A DNA stretch of 64,000 bases, from contig JBASRE010000053.1 in assembly GCA_049273695.1 (NCBI GenBank), forward strand, positions 52,524 to 116,523. Direction: 5' to 3'. Shown piece by piece: positions 16,568 to 24,967 of the stretch (the stretch's first letter is position 1; each line of letters begins with the position of its first letter). The notes under the pieces are model-generated. The model did no database searches. It had not been told where the DNA came from and saw only the letters and a program-made list of their open reading frames with translations. The DNA comes from UBA11740 sp049273695. Its GTDB lineage: Bacteria > Acidobacteriota > Blastocatellia > Pyrinomonadales > Pyrinomonadaceae. Both the position numbers and the translations under genes were made by a program.

Positions 16568-17422
16568 ATGCGAGTGCGCGAATGGAAATTAGCTCGTCGA
16601 TCGCTTCCGTACAGCGAACGAACTCTCGTCATGGGCGTGCTCAACGTTACGCCTGACAGCTTCAGTGACGGCGGACAATTCTTTACGTTCCAACGTGCAG
16701 TAGAGCAAGCCGAGCAGATGATTGCGGAAGGCGCCGACATCATTGATGTTGGTGGCGAATCGACGCGTCCCGGTTCTGAATTCGTTTCTGAAGAAGAGGA
16801 ATTGCGCCGCGTGATTCCGGTGATCGATCGGCTCGCGTCATCATCTTCCATTCCGATTTCAATTGATACAACGAAGCCTTCGGTGGCGCGCGCGGCATTG
16901 GAAGCCGGCGCGGAGATCGTCAACGACATCTCGGGCCTGCGTTTCGATCCGGCGATTGCTGGCGAAGCGGCTAGAGCAAAAGCCGGCCTCGTGCTGATGC
17001 ACTCCCGCGGCACTCCCAAAGACATGCAGCAACTCCCTCCGGTCGAAAACATCGTCAACGAGGTAATCAGCGGCTTGCGTGGAAGCGTCGCCATTGCCGA
17101 AGAGCACGGTGTTCCGCGGGACAGCATCGCCATTGATCCCGGAATCGGTTTTGGCAAGACAGCTGAACAGAACGTTGAATTGATTGCGAAGCTGGATCAG
17201 TTGGCGCGCGCGTTTCCCGATCTGCCGCTTATGATCGGCACGTCGCGGAAATCATTTATTGGAAAGTTGCTTGGCGATGCGCCTGCCGACCAGCGGCTTT
17301 ACGGAACACTCGCATCAGTTGTCGCGGCAGTCATGAACGGCGCGCAGATTGTGAGAGTTCACGATGTAAAAGCCGCCGCCGACGCGGTGCGGGTATCGGA
17401 TGCGATTCGTGCTGTTAGGTAG
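16568..17422 (+). CDS. folP: Dihydropteroate synthase
   Basis: The enzyme condenses p-aminobenzoate with dihydropterin pyrophosphate in folate synthesis. The family signatures are clear: MGVLNVTPDSFSDGG at residues 22-36, DIIDVGGESTRPGS near 60-73, ISIDTTKPSVA, EIVNDISGL, LMHSRGTP, IAIDPGIGFGKT, LMIGTSRKSF and the final VRVHDV. The length of 284 residues is normal. The ATG is preferred; a TTG three codons earlier is open. It follows the selenoprotein gene by 66 bp on the same strand and may share its transcript. Confidence 0.97.
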   Translation: MRVREWKLARRSLPYSERTLVMGVLNVTPDSFSDGGQFFTFQRAVEQAEQMIAEGADIIDVGGESTRPGSEFVSEEEELRRVIPVIDRLASSSSIPISIDTTKPSVARAALEAGAEIVNDISGLRFDPAIAGEAARAKAGLVLMHSRGTPKDMQQLPPVENIVNEVISGLRGSVAIAEEHGVPRDSIAIDPGIGFGKTAEQNVELIAKLDQLARAFPDLPLMIGTSRKSFIGKLLGDAPADQRLYGTLASVVAAVMNGAQIVRVHDVKAAADAVRVSDAIRAVR

Positions 17423-17438
17423 CACGGCCGGCCGTGCG

Positions 17439-17804
17439 TCATTCGTACCAAATCTCAATCTCGTATCCATCCGGGTCTTCTACATAGACAAACGGAAATC
17501 CCGGTGCGAATTCTCCACTCCGCAGGATCTTTCCGCCCGCGCGCTTGGCTTCAAGTACTGCTTTGTCGATGTCCTTTGGAGTTGTAAGGCGAAAACCAAA
17601 ATGATCGATGCCGGCACGTTTCCCGGCGGCCTTGGGATTGCGCTCGAATGCAATTACATCGTGAGGACCCGGCCCGAGCACCTGAATACTGTTTTCGTCG
17701 CGGTAGTATTCCTTCACGCCGAAAAGACTTCGGTAAAACTTGAGCGAGCGATCAGGATCTTTTACCGCGAGGCTGATATGCGTCAGGCCATGTGTCTTGA
17801 TCAT
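17439..17804 (-). CDS. VOC/glyoxalase-like protein
   Basis: A single vicinal-oxygen-chelate fold of 121 residues: GLTHISLAVKDPDRSLKFYR at the start, with His as first metal ligand, IDHFGFRL in the middle and FVYVEDPDGYEIEIWY at the end with the terminal Glu ligand. The pattern is close to glyoxalase I-like and fosfomycin-resistance-like proteins, but the substrate cannot be told. The ATG one base from the stop of the DinB gene (TAAGATG) is chosen because the family starts there; in-frame ATG codons five and ten codons upstream inside the DinB gene are possible. It is co-transcribed with the DinB gene. Confidence 0.88.
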   Translation of the reverse strand: MIKTHGLTHISLAVKDPDRSLKFYRSLFGVKEYYRDENSIQVLGPGPHDVIAFERNPKAAGKRAGIDHFGFRLTTPKDIDKAVLEAKRAGGKILRSGEFAPGFPFVYVEDPDGYEIEIWYE

Positions 17805-17805
17805 C

Positions 17806-18312
17806 TTAGCTGGCTTCATCCGCCGACGGTCCATAAATCGCCGGCACCGGAATGTCGAGCAGGCGCAGATACACCCCGAGCTGTGCGCGGTGATGAATCA
17901 AGTGACTCAAGATGAAGCCACGGATCACCGCCGTGCGCGGCAATGTGAAGAATGTTTTGCCGGCCATCTTCAGTGACCACTTGCCTTGCCAATCTTCATC
18001 GGTAGCGGCTTCCAGCGCGGCGCGGGCCGCAGCGGCGTTCTTATCGAACATTGCCAGCAGTTCGGAAGCTGTTTTCGCTTCTTCCTCGCGATAGGGTTCG
18101 GCCCCCTCCGGCTGCACGTCCAATTCGTCACCATCAAAGGTTGACGCGGCCCAACCGGCAATGTTCGCAACATGCGAAGACAAGGCGCCGAGAGTCATCG
18201 ATTTCTCGTGCGGCTTCCAGTCGAACTTGCCGTCCGGCACTCGCTCGAGACTCTTGCGTGTGTTCGCCATCTCATGATTGAACTCGGGCAGAATTGTTTG
18301 GCTGATAGACAT
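17806..18312 (-). CDS. DinB family protein
   Basis: A four-helix-bundle protein of 168 residues. The likely metal ligands are in SHVANIAGW (about residue 49) and in HLIHHRAQLGVYLRLLD near the C-terminus, the HxxxH-type pair of the DinB/YfiT superfamily. Members are thiol transferases or have unknown roles under stress. The ATG has GGAGG six bases upstream. Further upstream the frame stays open only because it crosses a palindromic repeat, so the longer form is rejected. The VOC gene follows at once on the same strand. Confidence 0.88.
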   Translation of the reverse strand: MSISQTILPEFNHEMANTRKSLERVPDGKFDWKPHEKSMTLGALSSHVANIAGWAASTFDGDELDVQPEGAEPYREEEAKTASELLAMFDKNAAAARAALEAATDEDWQGKWSLKMAGKTFFTLPRTAVIRGFILSHLIHHRAQLGVYLRLLDIPVPAIYGPSADEAS

Positions 18313-18335
18313 GAAAAGCCTCCGTGTAAAGTAGA

Positions 18336-18393
18336 GTGCACAGACTTCGGTCGGTGTGCAGACCGTAAGATCACAGACTAAAGTCTGTGCCAC
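18336..18393. repeat. Composite palindromic element, family CACAGACT
   Basis: Two arms, GTGCACAGACTTC and CACAGACTAAAGTCTGTG, face each other over a short spacer. It is a decayed copy of the perfect element inside the AddB-like gene at 43440-43498. It lies just upstream of the DinB start. Confidence 0.75.
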
Positions 18394-18453
18394 AAATTGT
18401 CAGGGCGATGGATTATAAGTATCCTACGCAGTCTTCATCAAGCAATCGGGTTA

Positions 18454-18503
18454 GTAGCGCAAATTGTTAATTTTGCGCCTCGCAAGTTAGCAACTTGCGG
18501 TAC
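18454..18503. repeat. Composite palindromic element, family GTAGCGCAA
   Basis: A 50-bp element starting GTAGCGCAAATTGTTAATT and ending AGCAACTTGCGGTAC. Each half is itself a hairpin, and the halves are related as inverted repeats. It is nearly identical in length and sequence to the copy at 35086-35135. It ends two bases before the ATG of the next gene and so replaces its ribosome binding region. Confidence 0.9.
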
Positions 18504-18505
18504 GC

Positions 18506-20083
18506 ATGAACAAATACGACGTCATCGTGATCGGCGGCGGTCACAACGGACTTGTGAACGCGGCGTATCTCGCGCGCGCAGGCAAGCGTGTGCTCGTGCT
18601 CGAACGGCGATACGTGCTTGGTGGCGCCGCGGTCACGGAAGAAGTCTTTCCCGGCTTCAAATTCTCAGTCTGTTCGTATGTCGTTTCGCTGCTGCGGCCG
18701 GAAATCATTCGCGAACTCGATCTGCCACGTCATGGGCTGGAAATTCTGCCGCTCGACGGCACCTTCACGCCGATGCCGAACGGCGATTATCTGTGGCGCG
18801 TCAACGATCATGCGAAGACCCGGCGCGAGATCGCTCGTCATTCAAAGCTCGACGCCGAAGCGTACGACGAATATGGTAAGGCGATGGTCGAGATGGCGCA
18901 CTTCGTCAAACCGATCATGAACATGACGCCGCCCGATCCGGCTTCGCTGAATCCGAAAGGGCTGCTCGATCTGCTGACCATGGGGCGCCGTTTTCAGAAG
19001 CTCTCGCCGGACGACAAATACAATCAGGTGCAGTTGATGACGATGAGCGCCGTCGATTTTCTCGATCAATGGTTCGAGACCGACGTGCTGAAAGCGACAA
19101 TGTCTGCGTCGGGAATTATCGGCACGTTTCTCGGCGTGCGTTCTCCGGGAACTGCGTACGTGCTGCTGCATCATTACATGGGCGAGATCGACGGGGCGTT
19201 TCGCTCTTGGGGACTGTCGCGCGGCGGCACCGGCGCGATTTCGAATGCAATTGCCGAGGCGGCACGCGAAGCCGGCGCTGAGATTCGAACCAAAACGCCG
19301 ATCGCGAAAATTCTTTTGCGGAATGGTGAGGCAAAGGGCGTCGTGTTGGAGAACGGCGACGAGTTCTATGCCGACGTTATCTCATCCAGCGTCGACCCGC
19401 GTCTGACGTTCATGAAGATGGTTGGCGAAGAGCATTTACCGGAAGACTTCGTCGACGACATCAAGCGCTACAAGTTTCGCGGTTCGTCCGGCAAAGTGAA
19501 TCTTGCGCTCGATGCTTTGCCGGACTTCAAAGCGATGCCTGGCGCGGGGCCGCATCTGCGCGGCGCAGTCTCAATTTCGCCGAGCGTCGAATACATGGAA
19601 CGCGCTTACGACGATGCGAAGTATGGTCGCTTTTCACGTCGGCCCTACATCGACATGGTGATTCCGTCGCTCACTGATCCTTCAGTCGCACCGCCCGGCA
19701 AGCACGTCATGTCATGTTTCGTGCAGTACGCGCCGTACAATTTGAAGGAAGGGAACTGGGACGAAAAGCGCGAAGAGTTCGGCGATACCGTCATCAACAC
19801 CATCGCAGAGCATGCGCCGAACATCAAAGACATCATTCTGCACCGGCAGGTCGTAACGCCGCTTGATCTCGAACGCGAATTTGGATTGTCGGAAGGAAAT
19901 ATTTTCCAGGGAGAGCTGACTCTGGAGCAGCTCTTCTTCCTCCGACCCGCTCCTGGTTGGGCGCAGTATCGTTCACCGATCAAGAACCTGTACATGTGCG
20001 GTTCGGCCACGCATCCCGGTGGCGGCATCATGGGCGCGAACGGTCGGAATGCGGCGATGATGATCTTGAAAGATAAGTTCTAA
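18506..20083 (+). CDS. FAD-dependent oxidoreductase, phytoene desaturase/PYROXD2-like (first paralogue)
   Basis: A 525-residue flavoprotein. The FAD-binding dinucleotide fold is at the N-terminus (VIVIGGGHNGLVNAAYLAR, then VLVLERR), followed by GGAAVTEE. Near the C-terminus is NLYMCGSATHPGGGIMGANG, the second FAD contact of this superfamily. Related proteins oxidise carotenoid or other hydrophobic substrates, but most of this branch (PYROXD2-like) has no known substrate. The ATG lies directly after a palindromic repeat and lacks a clear Shine-Dalgarno sequence. The next gene is a paralogue with the same layout, so the pair arose by tandem duplication. Confidence 0.9.
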   Translation: MNKYDVIVIGGGHNGLVNAAYLARAGKRVLVLERRYVLGGAAVTEEVFPGFKFSVCSYVVSLLRPEIIRELDLPRHGLEILPLDGTFTPMPNGDYLWRVNDHAKTRREIARHSKLDAEAYDEYGKAMVEMAHFVKPIMNMTPPDPASLNPKGLLDLLTMGRRFQKLSPDDKYNQVQLMTMSAVDFLDQWFETDVLKATMSASGIIGTFLGVRSPGTAYVLLHHYMGEIDGAFRSWGLSRGGTGAISNAIAEAAREAGAEIRTKTPIAKILLRNGEAKGVVLENGDEFYADVISSSVDPRLTFMKMVGEEHLPEDFVDDIKRYKFRGSSGKVNLALDALPDFKAMPGAGPHLRGAVSISPSVEYMERAYDDAKYGRFSRRPYIDMVIPSLTDPSVAPPGKHVMSCFVQYAPYNLKEGNWDEKREEFGDTVINTIAEHAPNIKDIILHRQVVTPLDLEREFGLSEGNIFQGELTLEQLFFLRPAPGWAQYRSPIKNLYMCGSATHPGGGIMGANGRNAAMMILKDKF

Positions 20084-20220
20084 GTTTCGAGTTCCGAGTT
20101 CCGAGTTCCGAGTTTCGGGTTTCGAGTTTCGGGTTAATGCTCGCTTGAAACTCTCGCCAATTAGACGCGCAACATTGAACCGACTAACAACTCGAGACTC
20201 GGAACCCGAAACTCGAAACT
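20084..20220. repeat. Inverted arms of GAGTTCC heptamers
   Basis: The left arm (20084-20136) is built from 7-bp units of the type GAGTTCC/GAGTTTC. The right arm (20189-20220) holds the reverse complement (GAAACTC, GGAACCC). Together they can form a long imperfect hairpin between the two paralogous genes. Confidence 0.85.
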
Positions 20221-20223
20221 GAT

Positions 20224-21843
20224 ATGAAATCAGTCATCATTCTCGGCTCAGGCCACAACGCGCTTGTCACCGCGTACTATCTCGCGAAGGCTGGACTGAA
20301 ACCTTTGGTACTGGAGCGCCGTGAAGTCACCGGCGGCGCCTGCGTTACTGAAGAATTTCATCCGGGCTTTTGCTGTTCGACCTTGGCCGGCAGTACCGGC
20401 CCCCTTCTCCCGCAAATCGTCAATGACCTCCAACTACAAAGGTTCGGCGTCGAGTTCATCAAGCCTGCCGTCAAAGTCTGCGCATTGAATCTGAACGGGC
20501 CGGCGATCAGCATTTACGAAGACGCCAGGCGCACAGGTGAAGAGATGGCATCGGTGTCGTCGCGCGATGCGGCGAAGTATCCGGAATTCGTTGAGACGTT
20601 TGCGCGCATCGGTCGCGCGCTCAGGCCCTTGCTGACTCTGACGCCGCCGAATATTGACGCGCCTTCGAAGCGCGAGTTGTGGAACCTTGGAAAACTTGGT
20701 TGGGCTGTGCGCGGGCTGGGAAAAAAGGATGAGTATCGGCTATTGCGCTACGGCCCGATGGCCGTTGCCGATCTGGCCGCTGAATGGTTCGAGACTGAAT
20801 CATTGCGAGCGATCGTCGCCGCGCGCGGAATCTTCGGCGCCTTCGCCGGTCCCTGGTCGGCAGGAACTTGCGGCCAGGTCCTGTTACAGGCGGCGAACGA
20901 TGGCAATGCGATCGCGCCGGCAGCTTTCGTCAAAGGCGGCATGGGCGCTTTGACTCAGGCGCTCGCGAAAGCAGCGACCGAAGCCGGAGCAGAAATTCGC
21001 ACGAAAGCGGGAGTAGAGCGAATCGAAGTTGCGGATGGCCGAGTGTCGAAAGTTGTGCTCGCGAGCGGTGAGGAATTGCCGGCGTGGACGTGCGTGTCTT
21101 CGCATGATCCGGGAATCACCTTTCTCGAGTTGATGGATCCGGGCGAGCTGGAACCCAGTTTCAGAAACAAGATTCAGAACTACCGCGCCGTGGGCACAGT
21201 CGCGAAAGTGCATCTGGCGCTGACGTCGCTGCCGAAATTCCCCAGTGCTTCGGTCGAGAACCTTTCGGGACGGATTCACATCGGCCCGGAGATCGATTAT
21301 CTCGAGCGCGCTTTCGACGCGGCGAAGTATGGCGAGTTCTCGCCGCAGCCGTACATGGATATTACGATTCCGACGCTTACGGATTCGTCTTTAGCTCCGA
21401 ACGGCGCCCACGTGATGTCGATTCATGCGCAGTTCGCGCCGTATGAGCTCCGGTCCGCAGGCCTCGGGCCTGCTGCTTCCGCCGATAGCATGCCGGAGGC
21501 ATGCGGACCGGATACGTGGGATTCTCGCCGGGAAGAACTGGGTGATGTGATCGTCAAAGCGCTGTCGGCGTACGCGCCGAATCTGAAGGAGCTAATCGTT
21601 GGCCGGCAAGTTTTGACGCCGCTCGATCTTGAACAAACCTACGGGCTCAGTGGTGGACACATTCACCACGGCGAGATGTCGCTTGATCAGCTCTTTGCGT
21701 TCCGACCCGTGATTGGGTACGCGCGATATCGAACGCCAATCGCAGGGCTTTATCTGTGCGGTTCGGGAACGCATCCCGGCGGCGGCGTGACCGGCGCGCC
21801 AGGATTCAATGCGAGCCGAGAGATTCTGAAGGACTTGAAATAA
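20224..21843 (+). CDS. FAD-dependent oxidoreductase, phytoene desaturase/PYROXD2-like (second paralogue)
   Basis: A 539-residue flavoprotein with the same elements as its neighbour: IILGSGHNALVTAYYLAK and LVLERREVTGGACVTEE at the start, LYLCGSGTHPGGGVTGAPG at the end. The strongest difference is about 19 extra residues after FAPYELR (residues about 409-428), encoded by a palindromic element at 21450-21511 that the first paralogue lacks; both continue with aligned sequence (WDEKREE against WDSRREE). The insertion keeps the frame. Substrate unknown. The pair probably acts in the same pathway. Confidence 0.9.
   Translation: MKSVIILGSGHNALVTAYYLAKAGLKPLVLERREVTGGACVTEEFHPGFCCSTLAGSTGPLLPQIVNDLQLQRFGVEFIKPAVKVCALNLNGPAISIYEDARRTGEEMASVSSRDAAKYPEFVETFARIGRALRPLLTLTPPNIDAPSKRELWNLGKLGWAVRGLGKKDEYRLLRYGPMAVADLAAEWFETESLRAIVAARGIFGAFAGPWSAGTCGQVLLQAANDGNAIAPAAFVKGGMGALTQALAKAATEAGAEIRTKAGVERIEVADGRVSKVVLASGEELPAWTCVSSHDPGITFLELMDPGELEPSFRNKIQNYRAVGTVAKVHLALTSLPKFPSASVENLSGRIHIGPEIDYLERAFDAAKYGEFSPQPYMDITIPTLTDSSLAPNGAHVMSIHAQFAPYELRSAGLGPAASADSMPEACGPDTWDSRREELGDVIVKALSAYAPNLKELIVGRQVLTPLDLEQTYGLSGGHIHHGEMSLDQLFAFRPVIGYARYRTPIAGLYLCGSGTHPGGGVTGAPGFNASREILKDLK
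21450..21511. repeat. Palindromic element inserted in frame in a coding sequence
   Basis: The ends CCGGTCCGC and GCGGACCGG are inverted; inside are two further hairpins, GCAGGCCTCGGGCCTGC and GCATGCCGGAGGCATGC. The element adds the residues SAGLGPAASADSMPEACG to the host protein, and the tandem paralogue has nothing at this place. Confidence 0.9.
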
Positions 21844-22077
21844 GAGCTAAGAGCTAAGAGCTAAGAGCCAAGAGCCAAGAGCCAAGAGCTAAGAGCTAAG
21901 AGCCAAGAGCCGAGCGCTAGTGCTCTTCGTCCCGCTAGGGACGCAATGTCTATAGTCACACGACCTCAAAAACAATTTAGCCTCGCAAGAAGCGATGTGT
22001 CGCTCCTTGCGAGGCTGCTGATGCTCAAACGGCCCGAGGTCTATAAACATTTCGCTCCTAACGGAGCGATGAATTTC
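21844..22077. repeat. AGAGCTA heptamer tract and bidirectional hairpins
   Basis: From 21844 to 21912 the DNA consists of 7-bp units (AGAGCTA, AGAGCCA). Then come CGTCCCGCTAGGGACG (21928-21943) and a strong hairpin at 21981-22014 with arms CCTCGCAAG/CTTGCGAGG. The region separates convergent genes, so the hairpins may stop transcription from both sides. Confidence 0.8.
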
Positions 22078-23823
22078 TCAGGCCGCGCTCTCCTTCGACA
22101 TCCCAATCACGGCGCCAATTGCACCGAACAACAATCCGACTCCCATGAAAACAAAGCCGATGATGGTGCGGGTGCCTTCTACGAATCCGGTGCCGACTAA
22201 CCGAATCCACTCGGTCGGTCCGGCGTCGTGAGGGACGATCATCAATCCCGTTGCGATCAAGAACGATCCGAACGCCATCAGCATCAGCCACGAAGACGTG
22301 ATCCGTGCACGGCCAATCTTCTGGCCAATCTCGCTGTGCGAATAGCCGTACGAAAGGTAAATCGCGAAGCCCAGCGCCAGCCAGGCGATGAAGCGCCAGT
22401 ACGAGCCACCGGGCAGGTAATAGATCAAGAACGCACATGTCACCGCGCCGAGGCCCGGCAGAAGCCACGGCCCCAACGGCACCCTGAACGGCCGATGGCG
22501 ATGCGGATCTTTGTAACGCAGAACAATCACGCCCACGCACACCAGAATGAAAGCGAACAGCGTCCCGATGTTTGTCAGGCTTACCATTTCGTCCACCGTC
22601 GCAAACGCGGCGATGCCGCCGACCAGCACGCCGGTAAGAATCGTCGTGACGTGCGGCGTCTTAAACCGCGGATGGACTGAGGCGAACACCGAAGGCAGCA
22701 AGCCGTCGCGCGCCATCGAAAAGAAAATACGCGGTTGGCCCAACTGAAACACCAGCAGAACAGCGGTGTGGGCGACGACTGAACCGAACGCGATCACACC
22801 GGCCTGCCAACGGGCGTTCGGCGCCACTGAAGTCAGCGCGACGGAAAGTGATTTGTCGAGATCACCCTTGGACCAAGTGCTTAACGCTTCGAAAGGCACT
22901 GCGCCGGTGAACACCGCGGCGACTGCAACGTACAGAACGGTGCAGATAATTAAGCTGGCGATGATGCCAATCGGCAGATCACGCGCGGGGTTCTTTGTTT
23001 CTTCGGCCACGGTCGAAACCGCGTCAAATCCAATGTAGGCAAAGAAAACTACTGCCGCGCCGGTGAACGTTCCGGACCATCCCATCGGCTGGAAAGGCTT
23101 CCAGTTCTCAACCATCGTCGAAGGCGAGACGAAATAGAGCATCAACGTGATGAAGAACAACAACACGATGATCTTGATCGCGACCATGCCGGCGTTGAAG
23201 TTCGCGGACTCTTTGATTCCCCACACGAGCACGACGGTGACCAGGGCGACGATGCCGAATGCGGGCGCATTAAAAACGATTGGGTACCCAAGTAAGTTGG
23301 GCGCCGCCGCCAGGACCTCGGGCGTGGCCGTGCGATAGTTATTCACCAGCCATTCAGGCAGCGTGATGCCAATTGTTCTGAGGAGCTCATTGAAGTAACC
23401 GGCCCAGCTAATCGCTACCGCGACGTTGCCGATCGCGTATTCGATGATCAGGTCCCAGCCGATAATCCAGGCTACGACTTCACCCAAAGTCGCGTACGAA
23501 TAGGTGTAAGCCGAACCAGAGATCGGCACCATCGACGCGAGCTCGGCATAGCACAACGCCGTGAAGCCGCAGACGACGGCCGTAATCACGAAGGACAGCA
23601 TCAACGACGCGCCGGCGCCGGGCCTGACCAGAAGCCCTTCCACAGTTTTTTCGCCGGCAGACGCGGTCCCGATGGTCGCAAAAATTCCCGCGCCGATGAT
23701 CGCGCCGATACCGATTAACGTGACGTCGAAAGCCCCCAACGTCCGCCTCAAGGAGAACTGTGGCCCGCCGGCGGCCGCCATAATGTCGTCCAGATTTTTC
23801 GTGCGAAAGATTCCGCGCAGCAT
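22078..23823 (-). CDS. APC family amino acid permease
   Basis: A 581-residue integral membrane protein with about 14 hydrophobic segments. The N-terminal pattern FDVTLIGIGAIIGAGIFATIG is the conserved first helix of amino acid/polyamine/organocation permeases, and AYTYSYATLGEVVAWIIGWDLIIEY and FFAYIGFDAVSTVAEETKNP are typical of the cationic amino acid transporter branch (YfnA/CAT-like). Two extra C-terminal segments after residue 480 also fit that branch. It imports amino acids across the inner membrane; specificity is not decided by sequence. It is monocistronic and convergent with the oxidoreductase pair. Confidence 0.93.
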   Translation of the reverse strand: MLRGIFRTKNLDDIMAAAGGPQFSLRRTLGAFDVTLIGIGAIIGAGIFATIGTASAGEKTVEGLLVRPGAGASLMLSFVITAVVCGFTALCYAELASMVPISGSAYTYSYATLGEVVAWIIGWDLIIEYAIGNVAVAISWAGYFNELLRTIGITLPEWLVNNYRTATPEVLAAAPNLLGYPIVFNAPAFGIVALVTVVLVWGIKESANFNAGMVAIKIIVLLFFITLMLYFVSPSTMVENWKPFQPMGWSGTFTGAAVVFFAYIGFDAVSTVAEETKNPARDLPIGIIASLIICTVLYVAVAAVFTGAVPFEALSTWSKGDLDKSLSVALTSVAPNARWQAGVIAFGSVVAHTAVLLVFQLGQPRIFFSMARDGLLPSVFASVHPRFKTPHVTTILTGVLVGGIAAFATVDEMVSLTNIGTLFAFILVCVGVIVLRYKDPHRHRPFRVPLGPWLLPGLGAVTCAFLIYYLPGGSYWRFIAWLALGFAIYLSYGYSHSEIGQKIGRARITSSWLMLMAFGSFLIATGLMIVPHDAGPTEWIRLVGTGFVEGTRTIIGFVFMGVGLLFGAIGAVIGMSKESAA

Positions 23824-24020
23824 GCGGCGGAGTTTAAAGTTTCAAGTTTCAGGTTTCAAGCTTTTTTATACGGTCCCAGATACCTCCGCCAGAGGTGTGC
23901 AACTTCGGTTGCACGAACTTGAGACTTGGAACTTGGAACTCTGTTGCGCTCACACTTTGCCGCCTTTGCTCTTTCCGCTTTGCTCTTTTAGACTTCGAAT
24001 GAATTACGTTGTGATCTGAA
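23824..24020. repeat. AGTTTCA heptamer arms flanking two small hairpins
   Basis: Units of AGTTTCA type (about 23838-23864) face ACTTGGA-type units (about 23917-23942). Between them are ACCTCCGCCAGAGGT and GTGCAACTTCGGTTGCAC, the latter a perfect 7-bp stem with a UUCG loop. It lies upstream of two divergent genes. Confidence 0.75.
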
Positions 24021-24890
24021 ATGACTCCTGAAACCAAGCCTGCGCGGGTTCTTTACGAGAATCTCGACACGAGTTTTGTGAATGTTTGGGCGCTGCTGCG
24101 GTACTTGTCGCAGCGCGCGTTCGTCGGCCGCGTGCACGTGGAGCTCGAGAATTACTCGGCCGACGTTTTCGTGAATGGCAGTGAAACGCCCATGGTTCAC
24201 GAAATTGATCGCGACGCCGGCACGGACGTGGTTGAAGAAGCGGCGCTGCATCGCCTGGTTCTGCGCGTGCGCGAATCATCCGGGTCGATCAACGTCTACG
24301 AAGGCGTTTCAGAATCCATTCCACCGCAGACTGAATCAGCACTGGAGTCTCCACCGCCCGCCGATGAAATTACGTCTGCGGCGGAACCCGAAGCAGCAAC
24401 TCCGGAAGCGATGCGATCGAGCGCCGGAAAAGACGAGGAAGAAACGGTTGTGGCTGCGGATACGGTTACCGTAGTCAGCCAGGCAAACGCCGATCAGTGG
24501 AGCGAGACGATGCGAGTCAGCGGTGAATTGATCGCCGGTGTCGAGCGGGCCGCAACTTCCCTCGGGGCTGATTTCGATTCGCTGTTTCGCGAGACGCGGA
24601 TCTCATTGGCGGATGATTACTCCTTTTTAGATCCGATGGCGGGTCAACTGCGATATGAAAATTCAGCCGTGACTGTCAACGGCGACTCACAACCGCAAGG
24701 CTACGTCGCCGGCGTCAGTGAAGCTTTGCGACGCGTCGTCGATCAGCTCGCGACCGGTGAGCGAGAGCGCCGCACGCGCGAACGAATCGCGCTTGAACTG
24801 GCGCGCGTGGCGCGAAAGAACAGCGACGCGCTCGCGCGATCCGGATTCAGTGACAACCTCGACCGGATTGCGGGAACGAAAGTCCTTTAG
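24021..24890 (+). CDS. Hypothetical protein with conserved-looking N- and C-terminal regions
   Basis: I do not recognise the family of this 289-residue protein. The first 95 residues look folded (SFVNVWALLRYLSQRAFVGR, then a beta-rich part VHVELENYSADVFVNG) and faintly resemble DUF4388/PATAN-type domains. Residues 96-155 are Pro, Glu and Ala rich and probably disordered. The C-terminal 130 residues are mostly helical, ending in an Arg-rich helix (ERERRTRERIALELARVAR). No signal peptide or membrane segment is present. It is followed 77 bp later by a UspA gene on the same strand, so a stress-related role is possible but unproven. Confidence 0.75.
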   Translation: MTPETKPARVLYENLDTSFVNVWALLRYLSQRAFVGRVHVELENYSADVFVNGSETPMVHEIDRDAGTDVVEEAALHRLVLRVRESSGSINVYEGVSESIPPQTESALESPPPADEITSAAEPEAATPEAMRSSAGKDEEETVVAADTVTVVSQANADQWSETMRVSGELIAGVERAATSLGADFDSLFRETRISLADDYSFLDPMAGQLRYENSAVTVNGDSQPQGYVAGVSEALRRVVDQLATGERERRTRERIALELARVARKNSDALARSGFSDNLDRIAGTKVL

Positions 24891-24967
24891 GAAAAACGGT
24901 CTTTGTACTTTGGCCTTTGTACTTCGTATTTGCTTTTTCCAAGTACAAAGTACAAAGCACAAAGTTC
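24891..24967. repeat. Inverted AAAGTAC heptamer arms
   Basis: CTTTGTACTTTGGCCTTTGT (left) and AAGTACAAAGTACAAAGCAC (right) form inverted arms of 7-bp units between the hypothetical gene and the UspA gene. The right arm ends directly before the UspA start. Confidence 0.8.

Noticed and set aside
22058..22540. A 160-codon minus frame inside the permease gene
   Set aside because: It lies in another frame of a membrane protein with clear family motifs.
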